A program made the translations under genes and the position numbers. Of a stretch of DNA of 53,645 bases, positions 17,570 through 25,934 are shown one piece after another. Within the stretch, counting starts at the first letter, position 1, and each line of letters begins with the position of its first letter. Under the pieces are notes generated by a model. It did not search any database. It was not told the origin of the DNA and saw nothing but the letters and a program-made list of their open reading frames with translations. The DNA lies in the NCBI GenBank assembly GCA_900470965.1, contig UCCS01000055.1, positions 1 through 53,645 of the forward strand, read 5' to 3'. This stretch comes from Hyphomicrobiales bacterium (lineage in GTDB: Bacteria; Pseudomonadota; Alphaproteobacteria; Rhizobiales; Rhizobiaceae).

Positions 17570-17866
17570 TCAGCCCTGCTGCTGCTTGCTCGGCACGGGC
17601 GTCGGGTCAACGATCGCACTCTCCTTGGACGGCTTGCGGCTGCGGCGCCAAAGCCCGGCCACGAAGACACCTGTCACATAGCAGACCTGCATCAGCACGA
17701 GGATAGCGAGACCGTAAAGCGCGGCTTCAAGCAGCGACGCGTTTTGATGAGCCACGATGCCGAAGCCGAGGGCTACAACGATCGCGAATATCGCGAAGGC
17801 CCAGGCGCGAATGGCCGCTCCGGCTGCGAGCGAAATCAGTATCACAATGATCGTGCCGTTCAGCAT
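17570..17866 (-). CDS. Small inner-membrane protein, possibly an EPS regulator of the SyrA/ExoX type
   Basis: A 98-residue protein with two to three hydrophobic helices and a basic/polar tail (WRRSRKPSKES onward). The segment ALYGLAILVLMQVCYVTGVFVAGLW resembles my memory of small rhizobial EPS-modulating proteins (ExoX, SyrA), which also are about 80-100 residues, but this cannot be confirmed here. AAGG lies 7 nt before ATG 17866. It is encoded opposite to the surrounding EPS genes, convergent with the polymerase and divergent from the GT8 unit, a placement suited to a regulator. Confidence 0.6.
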   Translation of the reverse strand: MLNGTIIVILISLAAGAAIRAWAFAIFAIVVALGFGIVAHQNASLLEAALYGLAILVLMQVCYVTGVFVAGLWRRSRKPSKESAIVDPTPVPSKQQQG

Positions 17867-17971
17867 TGCGATGCCTTATTCCTTTCTATCGTCCCACATG
17901 CGCCCCGTGCCGATCTTCACATTACAGGGCTTAATCCACAACACCCGGCTTTTGGTAGTGGAGCGATAGCA

Positions 17972-18157
17972 ATGGTTAATTTTCTCACAATCCGCCGTGA
18001 TCAAAACGCCGACGAGGCACGATTGGCTCCCGACCGGATGAGAAATTACTCGCTTGTGACAAGTACAGGGCAGCAACTCGACAAAGAGAAATTTTTTACA
18101 GACTCAATAAAGACACTTGCCGACGAAAAACTACGAGAAGGATTGTACCATGAGTAA
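17972..18157 (+). CDS. Small hypothetical protein coupled to the GT8 gene
   Basis: A 61-residue frame (MVNFLTIRRDQNADEARL... ending LREGLYHE) with GGAG 8 nt before ATG 17972. Its stop TAA (18155-18157) lies 8 bp inside the GT8 gene, whose own ribosome site falls within this ORF. The product is charged, without a membrane segment or known domain. Its AT-rich codon use differs from its neighbours, so it may be a non-conserved leader; spacing and overlap are the main support. Confidence 0.45.
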   Translation: MVNFLTIRRDQNADEARLAPDRMRNYSLVTSTGQQLDKEKFFTDSIKTLADEKLREGLYHE

Positions 18158-19061
18158 TCAGTGCGTGGCCTACGTTACGGATGTCGAATATTCCTTTCCG
18201 ACTATTCTCTCGGCGCTCCAGGCCCGAAAATTTGCAAATCCTGAGACGGATGTCTGTGTTCTTATGTCGGAACATCTGGACAATTTTGAGGAGCTGAAGA
18301 GCCTGCTGGCGTTGAGCGGCGTCAAGCTGATGGATGCGACGGAAGCGCTGCACCAATCCCTCGGCAAGCTCGATGGTTCGCATTTCATGGGCCGTATCAG
18401 CGTCAGCACCATGGCCAAACTCGTACTCGCCCAGATCCTGCCTGAGAATTATACCCAGATCATCTATCTGGATGGCGACACGCAGATCGTCAGCAGCCTT
18501 GCCGATCTCGAAAATGCGTTCGCGCCGCCTGGAAAGTTCTTCGCGGCCCGCGATTACACCTCTATCAATGGCTTGCTGCAAAACGGCAAGGACAGCAGTT
18601 ACTTCAATGCCGGCGTTCTGAAATTCCACCGCGACGGCTGGATCGGGCCGGAAGCGCTGCAACTCTTTGCCACGAACCCGGAAGCATGCGACGGCAAGCA
18701 TGATCAGGGCGCGTTGAACTATGTTTGTGGCTCCTCGCTCATCCTGGTGTCGAACCGCTGGAACTTCCCCAAGCAGTTCCTGCATCTGGTGGACATGTCC
18801 TCGCTCGCCATCGTCCACTACATGGCGCACCCCAAGCCCTGGCACGGCACGTTCTTCCCGTGGAGCGATACCGAAAGCCAAGTCTATATCGATCTGCGCA
18901 AGACACACCCAGCCTATAACGCGCTCTACCGGGGCATCAGCTTCGACCGCAAGGTGGTCTACAAATATCGTTCGATGCGCGAGCGCGTGAGACATGCCCT
19001 CCAGAATGAGATGCCCAATCCGCGCGTCCAGACCCTGCTCGCCGGCGACTATGTCGTCTGA
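18150..19061 (+). CDS. Glycosyltransferase family 8 (glycogenin/LgtC-like)
   Basis: A 303-residue GT-A retaining transferase. The DxD motif occurs in IIYLDGDTQIV (about residues 107-117) and the downstream SSYFNAGVLKF and VHYMAHPKPWHG stretches match GT8 N-x-G and H-x(n)-K-P-W motifs. The last binds the nucleotide-sugar diphosphate. ATG 18150 follows GAGAAGGA at 7 nt. With the GT2 gene downstream it forms a second plus-strand EPS unit behind its own promoter region, suggesting decoration or a later addition to the repeat. Confidence 0.87.
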   Translation: MSNQCVAYVTDVEYSFPTILSALQARKFANPETDVCVLMSEHLDNFEELKSLLALSGVKLMDATEALHQSLGKLDGSHFMGRISVSTMAKLVLAQILPENYTQIIYLDGDTQIVSSLADLENAFAPPGKFFAARDYTSINGLLQNGKDSSYFNAGVLKFHRDGWIGPEALQLFATNPEACDGKHDQGALNYVCGSSLILVSNRWNFPKQFLHLVDMSSLAIVHYMAHPKPWHGTFFPWSDTESQVYIDLRKTHPAYNALYRGISFDRKVVYKYRSMRERVRHALQNEMPNPRVQTLLAGDYVV

Positions 19062-19130
19062 CGAAAAGTCGGCCCGATCCCTGCAGGCAGAGCCGGTCTT
19101 TAAAGCCGGCACCAGTGTTCAGGAGCAGAA

Positions 19131-20234
19131 ATGAGTGCTTTGACGACCAGCATCTCGCACTACGCCAAGGCCCGGCTGCGCCGTTCGCTGAAGGCCGACC
19201 AGGTCGGCTATGCCGGGCTGCGCGACAGCCTGAAGCAGGCACGTCACGTGCTGATCTGCGTGATCCGCGACGAAGGACACCGGATGGAGTTCTTCCTGCA
19301 ATATTATCGCGATCTCGGTGTCGAGCACTTCATTTGCATCGACAACGGTTCGAGCGACGGCACGGCCGAGCTCCTGTCCGGCATGCAGGATGTCTCGCTG
19401 TTGTCAGCCACCGGTTCCTACAAGGCAGCGCGCTTCGGCAATGACTGGATCAACGCGGTCATGAACCGCCATTGCCAGGAAAAATGGGTTCTCTATGTCG
19501 ATGCGGATGAGTTTCTCGTCTATCCGCATTGCGATACGCGTTCGATCAGCCAGTTGACCGCCTATATGGAATCCGTCGGTGCCCGCTCGCTGCGCTCGGT
19601 CATGATCGACATGTACAGCCGCAATCCGGTCAGCGAAAACATCTGCGAGCCCGGCCGCAATCCGCTCGAGGTCTGCAGCCTCTTCGACCGATCAGGCTAT
19701 GAATCGCATTTCGACAGGAACAGCCGCACCATCTGGATCAAGGGCGGTGTACGCGGTCGTGTCTATTTTCGCGGCCGCATCTGGGATGGCCCAGCGCTCA
19801 ACAAGATCCCACTGATCTACGTATCCGGTGAACGCCTCTATCTCAAATCCTCGCACCAGGTCTGGCCGCTCGCCCTGAACCTTGGCGAAATGCGCGGCGC
19901 CGTCGGCATCACAAGCGCCCTCCTGCACTTCAAGTTCCTGTCGAGCTTCCTCAACAAGGTCGCCGATCCCGCCAACCGCTCGGAGCATACTGCCGAGTAC
20001 ACGATGTACTCTTCCCCCGAAGATGCTCGCAACTTCGTCTACACGGGCACCAGCACCTATCACCACTGGAAGGATCTCTCCGGCAGCGGTCTTATACAGG
20101 GCGAAGGTTGGGAACTCTGGCGCAGCGCGTCCGACAGCGACCTGCGGCAGCAGAGTCTGCTTTCACAGGAAAAAGCAGGTACCCCGGCACAGGGAGACAC
20201 AGTCATCGTGGGCGAAGCGCAAGCTTCCCGTTGA
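19131..20234 (+). CDS. Glycosyltransferase family 2-like protein
   Basis: A 367-residue protein. HVLICVIRDEGHRMEFFLQYYRDLGVEHFICIDNGSSDGT is the signature of the Glyco_tranf_2_4 subgroup (transferases acting in surface-polysaccharide assembly), and VLYVDADEFLV gives the metal-binding DxD. Length is normal. It follows GT8 by 69 bp and is the last EPS gene before the sulfatase region. No transmembrane segment is evident. Confidence 0.83.
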   Translation: MSALTTSISHYAKARLRRSLKADQVGYAGLRDSLKQARHVLICVIRDEGHRMEFFLQYYRDLGVEHFICIDNGSSDGTAELLSGMQDVSLLSATGSYKAARFGNDWINAVMNRHCQEKWVLYVDADEFLVYPHCDTRSISQLTAYMESVGARSLRSVMIDMYSRNPVSENICEPGRNPLEVCSLFDRSGYESHFDRNSRTIWIKGGVRGRVYFRGRIWDGPALNKIPLIYVSGERLYLKSSHQVWPLALNLGEMRGAVGITSALLHFKFLSSFLNKVADPANRSEHTAEYTMYSSPEDARNFVYTGTSTYHHWKDLSGSGLIQGEGWELWRSASDSDLRQQSLLSQEKAGTPAQGDTVIVGEAQASR

Positions 20235-20323
20235 ATTCGTACATTCAGATGGCGTATCGGCCGGCCCTTCACTTCGGGTCGCTGCTGCCGAGGCTACCTT
20301 AGACATCCGTATTAACACCCGCA

Positions 20324-20342
20324 TTTACGGTAACTTACTTCC
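20324..20342 (+). promoter_or_regulatory. Regulon motif copy 1, upstream of the lipoprotein hydrolase
   Basis: TTTACGGTAACTTACTTCC, one mismatch to the consensus (T for G at position 12), oriented toward the hydrolase gene; 53 bp separate it from ATG 20396. It is preceded by AACACCCGCA, nearly identical to the sequence preceding copy 2. A perfect 16-bp palindrome (20345-20360) follows. Confidence 0.8.
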
Positions 20343-20344
20343 AT

Positions 20345-20360
20345 CCGCGCTGCAGCGCGG
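20345..20360. repeat. Perfect 16-bp palindrome after motif copy 1
   Basis: CCGCGCTGCAGCGCGG lies between motif copy 1 and the hydrolase ribosome site. In RNA it cannot form a stable hairpin without losing its centre, so a DNA-binding site is more likely than a terminator. No other copy is seen in the window. Confidence 0.4.
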
Positions 20361-20395
20361 CCTAGAGTGCCGGACTGTTGAACCAGGAAGTGATC

Positions 20396-21610
20396 ATGCT
20401 GCGACGCATTCTCCTCGCCGCACTTTCCGTGCTGGCAGGCTGCGGCCATCCGACCGGGGTGATGACCCCTGTCGCCCTCACGGCCAATACTCCGAAAACC
20501 TCGCAGGTCGAGATGCTGGTGGCGACCACTCGTCAGCCTTCCGCAAATCCTGCGACGCTTTTCAATGGGGAACGCAGTCCGAAGCCCTACCTGACGGATA
20601 TCGCAATTTCCATTCCGCCGAAGCGCGCGGCTGGCACCGTACAGTGGCCCGAAAAGCTGCCGCCAAACCCGGCGACCGATTTCGCCGTCACGCGGGTCGA
20701 GCAGCTCGAGACGCGGGCGGAAGGGCGTGCGTGGTTCCAACAGCATCTCGTTGATGGCCACGCACTCGTTTTCATACACGGGTTCAACAATACCTATGAG
20801 GATTCCGTCTTCCGCCTCGCCCAGATCGTCCACGACAGCGGCATGAAGGCGACGCCGGTCCTTTTCACCTGGCCTTCGCGTGCAAAGCTGACGGCCTATG
20901 AATATGACAAGGAGAGCACGAACTATTCGCGCACGGCACTCGAACAGGCGCTGCGAATCCTCGCGCAGGATCCGAGCGTCAAGGATATCACTATCCTTGC
21001 CCATTCCATGGGAACCTGGCTCGCCATGGAATCGCTGCGCCAGATGGGCATCCGTGACGGGCATGTGAACACCAAGATCCGCGATGTCATTCTTGCCTCG
21101 CCCGATATCGATATACAGGTTTTCGCCAAGCAGTTCGTGGAAATGGGTACGCCCCATCCGAAATTCACGATCTTCGTTTCGCAGGACGATCGGGCTTTGG
21201 CAGTTTCGAGCTTAATCACCGGAAAAGTCTCGCGGCTGGGCGCCATCGACCCGTCCAAGGAACCCTATCGCAGCAGGCTGGAGGAGGCCGGCATTACGGC
21301 CATCGATCTGACAAAGGTCGATACCGGTGACAAGCTCAATCACGGCAAATTTGCCGAAAGCCCTGAAATCGTCCAGTTGATCGGCCAGCGGCTGATGACT
21401 GGCCAGCCCCTGACGGACTCCAACATCACCCTCGGCGAGGGCGTTGCCGCCGTCGTAGGAGGCACGGTGCAAACAGTGGGTAAGGTCGCAGGCACGGCAG
21501 TCGCAGCACCGCTGACGATCATCGGACAGCCTCTGCCGGCCGCTGCAAAACCAGTCGAAGTCGAAGATACACTTCGCGCCGACCCGCAATCGAAGCCGCT
21601 GACGCAGTAA
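20396..21610 (+). CDS. Alpha/beta hydrolase lipoprotein (DUF900 type)
   Basis: A 404-residue protein starting with a lipoprotein signal (MLRRILLAALSVLAGC, lipobox L-A-G-C, Cys about residue 16). It has a DUF900-like alpha/beta-hydrolase core: VFIHGFNNTYEDSVFRLAQI, FTWPSRAKLTAYEYDKEST, and the nucleophile elbow AHSMGTW in which Ser lies in A-H-S-M-G. It is probably a membrane-anchored esterase, lipase or thioesterase facing the periplasm. ATG 20396 is chosen over TTG 20378 because it has AGGA 7 nt upstream and gives a proper signal peptide. First gene of the motif-controlled region. Confidence 0.85.
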   Translation: MLRRILLAALSVLAGCGHPTGVMTPVALTANTPKTSQVEMLVATTRQPSANPATLFNGERSPKPYLTDIAISIPPKRAAGTVQWPEKLPPNPATDFAVTRVEQLETRAEGRAWFQQHLVDGHALVFIHGFNNTYEDSVFRLAQIVHDSGMKATPVLFTWPSRAKLTAYEYDKESTNYSRTALEQALRILAQDPSVKDITILAHSMGTWLAMESLRQMGIRDGHVNTKIRDVILASPDIDIQVFAKQFVEMGTPHPKFTIFVSQDDRALAVSSLITGKVSRLGAIDPSKEPYRSRLEEAGITAIDLTKVDTGDKLNHGKFAESPEIVQLIGQRLMTGQPLTDSNITLGEGVAAVVGGTVQTVGKVAGTAVAAPLTIIGQPLPAAAKPVEVEDTLRADPQSKPLTQ

Positions 21611-21653
21611 CGAGCGCGATTTACGTGGGCGGTTACGTCTCGCAACACCGGCA

Positions 21654-21672
21654 TTTACGGTAACGTACTTCC
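21654..21672 (+). promoter_or_regulatory. Regulon motif copy 2, upstream of the sulfatase-Bat operon
   Basis: TTTACGGTAACGTACTTCC, identical to the consensus and oriented toward the sulfatase. It ends 92 bp before the leader ORF and 124 bp before the sulfatase ATG. The ten bases before it (CAACACCGGCA region) repeat those before copy 1. Confidence 0.85.
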
Positions 21673-21764
21673 GCAAACGACCTCAAAGTAGAAGTCTCTC
21701 CCGGTCGAATGGCGACGATCCAGTTCCGGCGGGGTCATCCCTGCCCGACACCAAGGAGAGCGGA

Positions 21765-21797
21765 ATGTTGAACGACCTTGCGAAGGGGAGGACGTGA
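21765..21797 (+). CDS. Ten-codon leader ORF coupled to the sulfatase
   Basis: AAGGAG six bases upstream precedes ATG 21765; the frame encodes MLNDLAKGRT and stops at TGA 21795-21797, sharing a base with the sulfatase ATG (TGATG). The ORF is too short to judge by codon use. It may act only in translational coupling, or be chance. Confidence 0.35.
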   Translation: MLNDLAKGRT

Positions 21798-23422
21798 TGG
21801 CCACGACACTCTCCGGGAGACTTCTTTCGGCAACGGCAGCGGTCGCTATGAGCCTCGCCGCTGCACCCTTCGTTTCGATCGCCTACGCTCAGGAGGCGGC
21901 TCCTGCCGCAACGGCAGCGCCGGCGACGCCCGACAAGCCTAATATCCTCGTCATCTTCGGTGATGATGTCGGCCAGACGAATATCAGCGCCTATTCCTTC
22001 GGCGTCATGGGCTACCGCACGCCCAACATCGATCGCATCGCCAAGGAAGGCCTGATGTTCACGGATTATTATGCCGAGAACAGCTGCACGGCGGGCCGCT
22101 CCACGTTCATAACCGGCCAGGTCTGCCTGCGCACCGGTCTCTGCAAGGTCGGCATTCCCGGCGCAACCGTCGGCCTGCAGCCGCGTGACATCACCATTGC
22201 CCAGGCCCTCAAACCGCTCGGTTATTCAACGGGGCAGTTTGGCAAGAACCACCTTGGCGACCGCGACGAATTCCTGCCGACCAAGCATGGTTTCGATGAG
22301 TTCTACGGCAACCTCTATCACCTGAATGCCGAAGAGGAGCCGGAACGTCCCTATTATCCGAAGGACGATGAGGCCTTCGTGCGCGCGAACTCACCGCGCG
22401 GCGTGCTGAAGGCAACGGCAGACGGAAAGATCGAGGATACCGGTGCGCTTAACACCAAGCGCATGGAAACCATCGACGATGAGACGACCGCCGCGGCGAT
22501 CGATTTCATGGACAGGCAGGTCAAGGCGGGCAAACCCTTCTTCACCTGGATGAACACGACCCGCATGCATGCCTTCACGCACGTGCGCGCGTCGATGCAG
22601 GGCCAGAGCGGCATGCCCGGCAACGAATATGCCGATGGCATGATCGAGCATGACGGCGACGTCGGCAAACTCTTGAAAGCCCTCGATGATCTCGGCATCG
22701 CCGACAATACGATCGTCGTCTACACGACCGATAACGGGCCGAACCAATGGTCCTGGCCGGATGCCGCTACCACGGCGTTCCGCAGCGAGAAGGATACCAA
22801 CTGGGAAGGCGCGTTCCGCGTTCCCGCCCTGGTGCGCTGGCCGGGCCATATCAAGGCCGGCGAGGTCTCCAACCAGATGATATCCGGCCTCGACTGGTTC
22901 CCGACGCTGCTTGCCGCGGCCGGCGACCCGGACATCAAGGACAAGCTGGTAAAAGGCACGACGATCGGCGGCAACCAATTCAAGGTCCATCTCGACGGCT
23001 ATAACCAGCTTCCCTATCTCACGGACCAGCAAGAGAAATCGAACCGTCAGGACTTCTACTACTTCAACGACGACGGACAGCTCGTCGCCTATCGCTACAA
23101 CAACTGGAAGATCGTCTTCTGCGAACAGAGGGAGCCGGGTGGCTTCGTGGTATGGGCCAATCCCTTCGTATGCCTGCGCGCACCGAAGGTCTTCAATCTG
23201 CGGATGGACCCGTACGAGCGAGCCGATGTCGTCTCCGACCAGTATTACGACTGGCTGGCGAAGAATGCTTATCTCATCCAGTACGGCGTCTGGCGTGTTG
23301 CGCCATTCCTCCAGACCTTCCGCGAATTCCCGCCAAGCCAACGTTCGGCGAGCTTCAGCGTCGACCAGATGGTTGAGGCGCTGATGCGATCGCTCGAGCA
23401 GAGCCCAGCTGGCGCCCAATAG
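21797..23422 (+). CDS. Periplasmic Cys-type sulfatase (arylsulfatase)
   Basis: A 541-residue exported sulfatase. The signal peptide ends near SIAYA-QE (about residue 31). ILVIFGDDVGQTN provides the metal-binding Asp pair. The modification motif is C97-T-A-G-R101 in NSCTAGRSTFITG, the CX(P/A)XR type matured to formylglycine by FGE. VYTTDNGPN gives the later Asp-Asn metal ligands. The full catalytic set is present and length is normal. It hydrolyses a sulfate ester of unknown nature in the periplasm. GGAGG lies 5 nt before ATG. Controlled by motif copy 2 and followed after 72 bp by MoxR; an FGE homologue is encoded at 30761. Confidence 0.93.
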   Translation: MATTLSGRLLSATAAVAMSLAAAPFVSIAYAQEAAPAATAAPATPDKPNILVIFGDDVGQTNISAYSFGVMGYRTPNIDRIAKEGLMFTDYYAENSCTAGRSTFITGQVCLRTGLCKVGIPGATVGLQPRDITIAQALKPLGYSTGQFGKNHLGDRDEFLPTKHGFDEFYGNLYHLNAEEEPERPYYPKDDEAFVRANSPRGVLKATADGKIEDTGALNTKRMETIDDETTAAAIDFMDRQVKAGKPFFTWMNTTRMHAFTHVRASMQGQSGMPGNEYADGMIEHDGDVGKLLKALDDLGIADNTIVVYTTDNGPNQWSWPDAATTAFRSEKDTNWEGAFRVPALVRWPGHIKAGEVSNQMISGLDWFPTLLAAAGDPDIKDKLVKGTTIGGNQFKVHLDGYNQLPYLTDQQEKSNRQDFYYFNDDGQLVAYRYNNWKIVFCEQREPGGFVVWANPFVCLRAPKVFNLRMDPYERADVVSDQYYDWLAKNAYLIQYGVWRVAPFLQTFREFPPSQRSASFSVDQMVEALMRSLEQSPAGAQ

Positions 23423-23441
23423 CATCGCCTGGCGAAAGACC

Positions 23442-23470
23442 GCAGGCGTGGCAAATTCTATCGCGCCTGC
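23442..23470. other. Weak hairpin in the sulfatase-MoxR gap
   Basis: Arms GCAGGCG and CGCCTGC (7 bp) with a 15-nt loop fall in the 72-bp gap between the sulfatase and MoxR. No U-tract follows, so read-through into the Bat operon is expected; partial attenuation is possible. Confidence 0.3.
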
Positions 23471-23494
23471 AATTCGAACTCACGCGGAGCGCAT

Positions 23495-24472
23495 ATGACA
23501 GCACGTGACGACATCCTGGATCTCGGCAAGCGTATCAGCCAATCGATCATCGGACAGGAGACGATGGTCGAACGGCTGCTGCTCGGCCTGCTCGCCAATG
23601 GCCATCTGCTGGTCGAGGGCCTGCCAGGCCTTGCCAAGACGAGAGCGATCAAGAGCCTGGCGAAGAACCTCGATTCAGAGCTTTCCCGTGTCCAGTTCAC
23701 GCCGGACCTGCTGCCTGCCGATATCACCGGATCGGAGATCTATTTCTCCGAAGGCGGCAAGGGTGAGTTCAAGTTTCAAGAGGGGCCGATCTTCGCCAAT
23801 CTCATCCTTGCCGACGAGATCAACCGCGCACCGGCCAAGGTACAATCGGCCCTGCTGGAGGCGATGGAAGAGCGGCAGGTTACCGTCGGCGGTAAGAGCT
23901 ATCCGTTGCCTGATCTCTTCATGGTCATGGCGACACAGAACCCGATCGAGCAGGAAGGCACCTATCCCCTGCCCGAGGCGCAGCTCGATCGCTTCCTCAT
24001 GCATGTCGAGGTCACCTATCCTGACGGGGCATCCGAAGCCGCGATCATGCGGCTCAACCGAGACGAGGAGAACGCTGCCCACACTAAAGGTTCCGCGCCG
24101 GCCACGGAGCGCCTGAACCCGCAGGCGGTCTTCGATGCCCGCAAGGAAATCGGCGCGGTGACGGTCTCCGAACCGGTCGAGAAATACATGGTCGCCCTCG
24201 TCCTAGCCACGCGCTATCCCGACCGATACGACAAGGACCTGGCAAAACTCCTGCAGGTCGGCGTCAGCCCGCGCGGCGTCATCGGCCTCGACAAGGTTTC
24301 ACGCGCCTACGCATGGCTGAAAGGCCGCGATTACGTGACCCCCGACGATGTGAAGGCCATCGTCAACGATGTCTTTCGCCATCGCCTTATCCTGTCCTAC
24401 GAGGCACACGCCGCCAATACCACCGCCGATCAGGTGATCGACCGCATCACTGAGCTGGTTGCGGTCTCATGA
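23495..24472 (+). CDS. MoxR-family AAA+ ATPase
   Basis: A 325-residue MoxR ATPase. Walker A GLPGLAKT is near residues 42-49, Walker B LADEINRAP near 108-116, and the sensor region ATQNPIEQEGTYPLPEAQLDRF is intact. MoxR proteins work with VWA-domain partners as chaperones for periplasmic or membrane complexes. It starts the MoxR-DUF58-DUF4381-BatA-BatBC-BatD operon and overlaps DUF58 by ATGA. GGAG is 5 nt before ATG 23495. No motif copy lies directly upstream, so it is probably read from the sulfatase promoter. Confidence 0.93.
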   Translation: MTARDDILDLGKRISQSIIGQETMVERLLLGLLANGHLLVEGLPGLAKTRAIKSLAKNLDSELSRVQFTPDLLPADITGSEIYFSEGGKGEFKFQEGPIFANLILADEINRAPAKVQSALLEAMEERQVTVGGKSYPLPDLFMVMATQNPIEQEGTYPLPEAQLDRFLMHVEVTYPDGASEAAIMRLNRDEENAAHTKGSAPATERLNPQAVFDARKEIGAVTVSEPVEKYMVALVLATRYPDRYDKDLAKLLQVGVSPRGVIGLDKVSRAYAWLKGRDYVTPDDVKAIVNDVFRHRLILSYEAHAANTTADQVIDRITELVAVS

Positions 24473-25422
24473 GTGGCGCGGCCCTGAGCAGCGATGGCGT
24501 CTACGTCACGACGGAACAGCTCGTCGCTCTCGAGGGCCGCGCCCGCAACCTGACCTTCGTCCAGAAAGCGAGAAGCCACCAGCAGCTCGCGGGGCGCATG
24601 CAATCGGCGCTGCGCGGCCGCGGCCTGATCTTCGAGGAATTGCGCGATTACCTGCCGGGCGACGATATCCGTTCCATCGATTGGCGGGTGACGGCGCGTA
24701 CGAGCAGGCCGGTCGTCCGCATCTATGGTGAGGAGAAGGAGCGGCCGGCCATCCTGGTGGTCGATCAGCGGATCAACATGTTCTTCGGCAGCCGCCGCGT
24801 CATGAAATCCGTCACCGCCGCCGAGGCCGCCATGCTCTGCGCCTGGCGCATTCTTGGATCGAGCGACCGGGTGGGCGGCTTCATCTTTGGCGATGGCGAT
24901 ATAGAGGAGGTGAAGCCACATCGCAGCCGCAATGCCGTCATCGCGCTTGCCGACAAGATTGCCGCCAAGAACAAGGCGCTGAACGCCGGCTTTGCGGGCG
25001 TGCCCTCTCCGGCCTCGCTGGATGAAGTGCTGCAGCGCGTAGCGGGTATCGCCCATCACGATCATCTCATCGTCATCATCAGCGATTTCGGCGGGCACGG
25101 CGTGACGACGCGCGATCTGCTGCTGGCACTCTCGGCTCGCAACGACGTGATCTGTCTGCTGATCTACGATCCCTTTCTCCTGGAGCTTCCCAAATCCGCC
25201 GATATCGTCGTCAGCGGCGGAGGGTTGCAGGCGGAACTGTCGCTCAGCCAGGCCGGCGTGCGCAAATCCATCGACACCTTCGCCCGCAATCGCGGCCGCG
25301 AATTGCGGGCATGGCAACGCGAACTTGGCCTGCCCATGCTGCCCGTCTCCACTGCCGAGGAGACGGCGCCGCAGCTTCGCCGCCTGCTCGAGCAATCCGC
25401 CTGGCGGCAGCGGAGGCGCTGA
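24469..25422 (+). CDS. DUF58 domain protein
   Basis: A 317-residue DUF58 protein with the conserved core FEELRDYLPGDDIRSIDWRVTARTSRPVVRIYGEEKERP. A degenerate VWA-like fold follows (ILVVDQRINMF, then HLIVIISDFGGHG). No membrane helix is evident. DUF58 proteins are standard partners of MoxR in Bat-type operons. ATGA overlap with MoxR and TGATG overlap with the next gene indicate coupled translation. Confidence 0.92.
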   Translation: MSGAALSSDGVYVTTEQLVALEGRARNLTFVQKARSHQQLAGRMQSALRGRGLIFEELRDYLPGDDIRSIDWRVTARTSRPVVRIYGEEKERPAILVVDQRINMFFGSRRVMKSVTAAEAAMLCAWRILGSSDRVGGFIFGDGDIEEVKPHRSRNAVIALADKIAAKNKALNAGFAGVPSPASLDEVLQRVAGIAHHDHLIVIISDFGGHGVTTRDLLLALSARNDVICLLIYDPFLLELPKSADIVVSGGGLQAELSLSQAGVRKSIDTFARNRGRELRAWQRELGLPMLPVSTAEETAPQLRRLLEQSAWRQRRR

Positions 25423-25934
25423 TGGAGCCGAAAATCCAGCTCGATCCGATGACCGAAACGGCACTCCGCTCTTTACACGACATTGCGGTTCCGCCGCCTG
25501 TCTCCTGGCTGCCTCAGACCTGGGGCTGGGCTGCACTTGCTGTCTTGCTCGGCATTGCAGTGCTGGCGGCCCTCCTTGTCTGGCTCAGGCGATATCGCCG
25601 CAATGCCTACCGGCGGGAAGCTCTGCGATTGCTTGATGGCATCGAAGCCGACATTCGCAGTCCGGCGAGCCGGGAAAAGGGTGTCCACGAACTGTCGGAA
25701 CTCTTGAAGCGCACGGCACTCGCGGCATGGCCAAGGAGTGATGTCGCAGCCCTCACCGGTCAGGCGTGGCTGCAGTGCATGGACAGCCGCGGAGCGTACA
25801 AGGCGCTGACCCGCCTGCTCGATGATCTCGAGTATCGCGACAGTGCAGCCATCGCCGCTCTTCCCCCTGATAGCGCCAATGAGCTCATACTCAATTCGAG
25901 ACGGTGGATCAGGAGGCACCATGTATCAGCTTGA
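25422..25934 (+). CDS. DUF4381 membrane protein
   Basis: A 170-residue protein with one transmembrane helix (WGWAALAVLLGIAVLAALLVWL, about residues 33-54) followed by a basic linker and a helical cytosolic domain. LHDIAVPPPVSWLPQTWGW is the typical DUF4381 N-terminus. Its partners are the MoxR/VWA proteins encoded on both sides. It shares TGATG with DUF58 and overlaps BatA by 14 bp. Confidence 0.85.
   Translation: MEPKIQLDPMTETALRSLHDIAVPPPVSWLPQTWGWAALAVLLGIAVLAALLVWLRRYRRNAYRREALRLLDGIEADIRSPASREKGVHELSELLKRTALAAWPRSDVAALTGQAWLQCMDSRGAYKALTRLLDDLEYRDSAAIAALPPDSANELILNSRRWIRRHHVSA

Noticed and set aside
18096..19112. 338-codon frame antisense to GT8
   Set aside because: Shadow of a gene with clear GT8 motifs; no ribosome site or domain on the minus strand.
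21709..21771. 20-codon ORF between motif copy 2 and the 10-codon leader
   Set aside because: No purine-rich ribosome site before its ATG.
22391..23425. 344-codon frame antisense to the sulfatase
   Set aside because: High GC3 creates long antisense frames; the plus strand carries a complete sulfatase with catalytic motifs.
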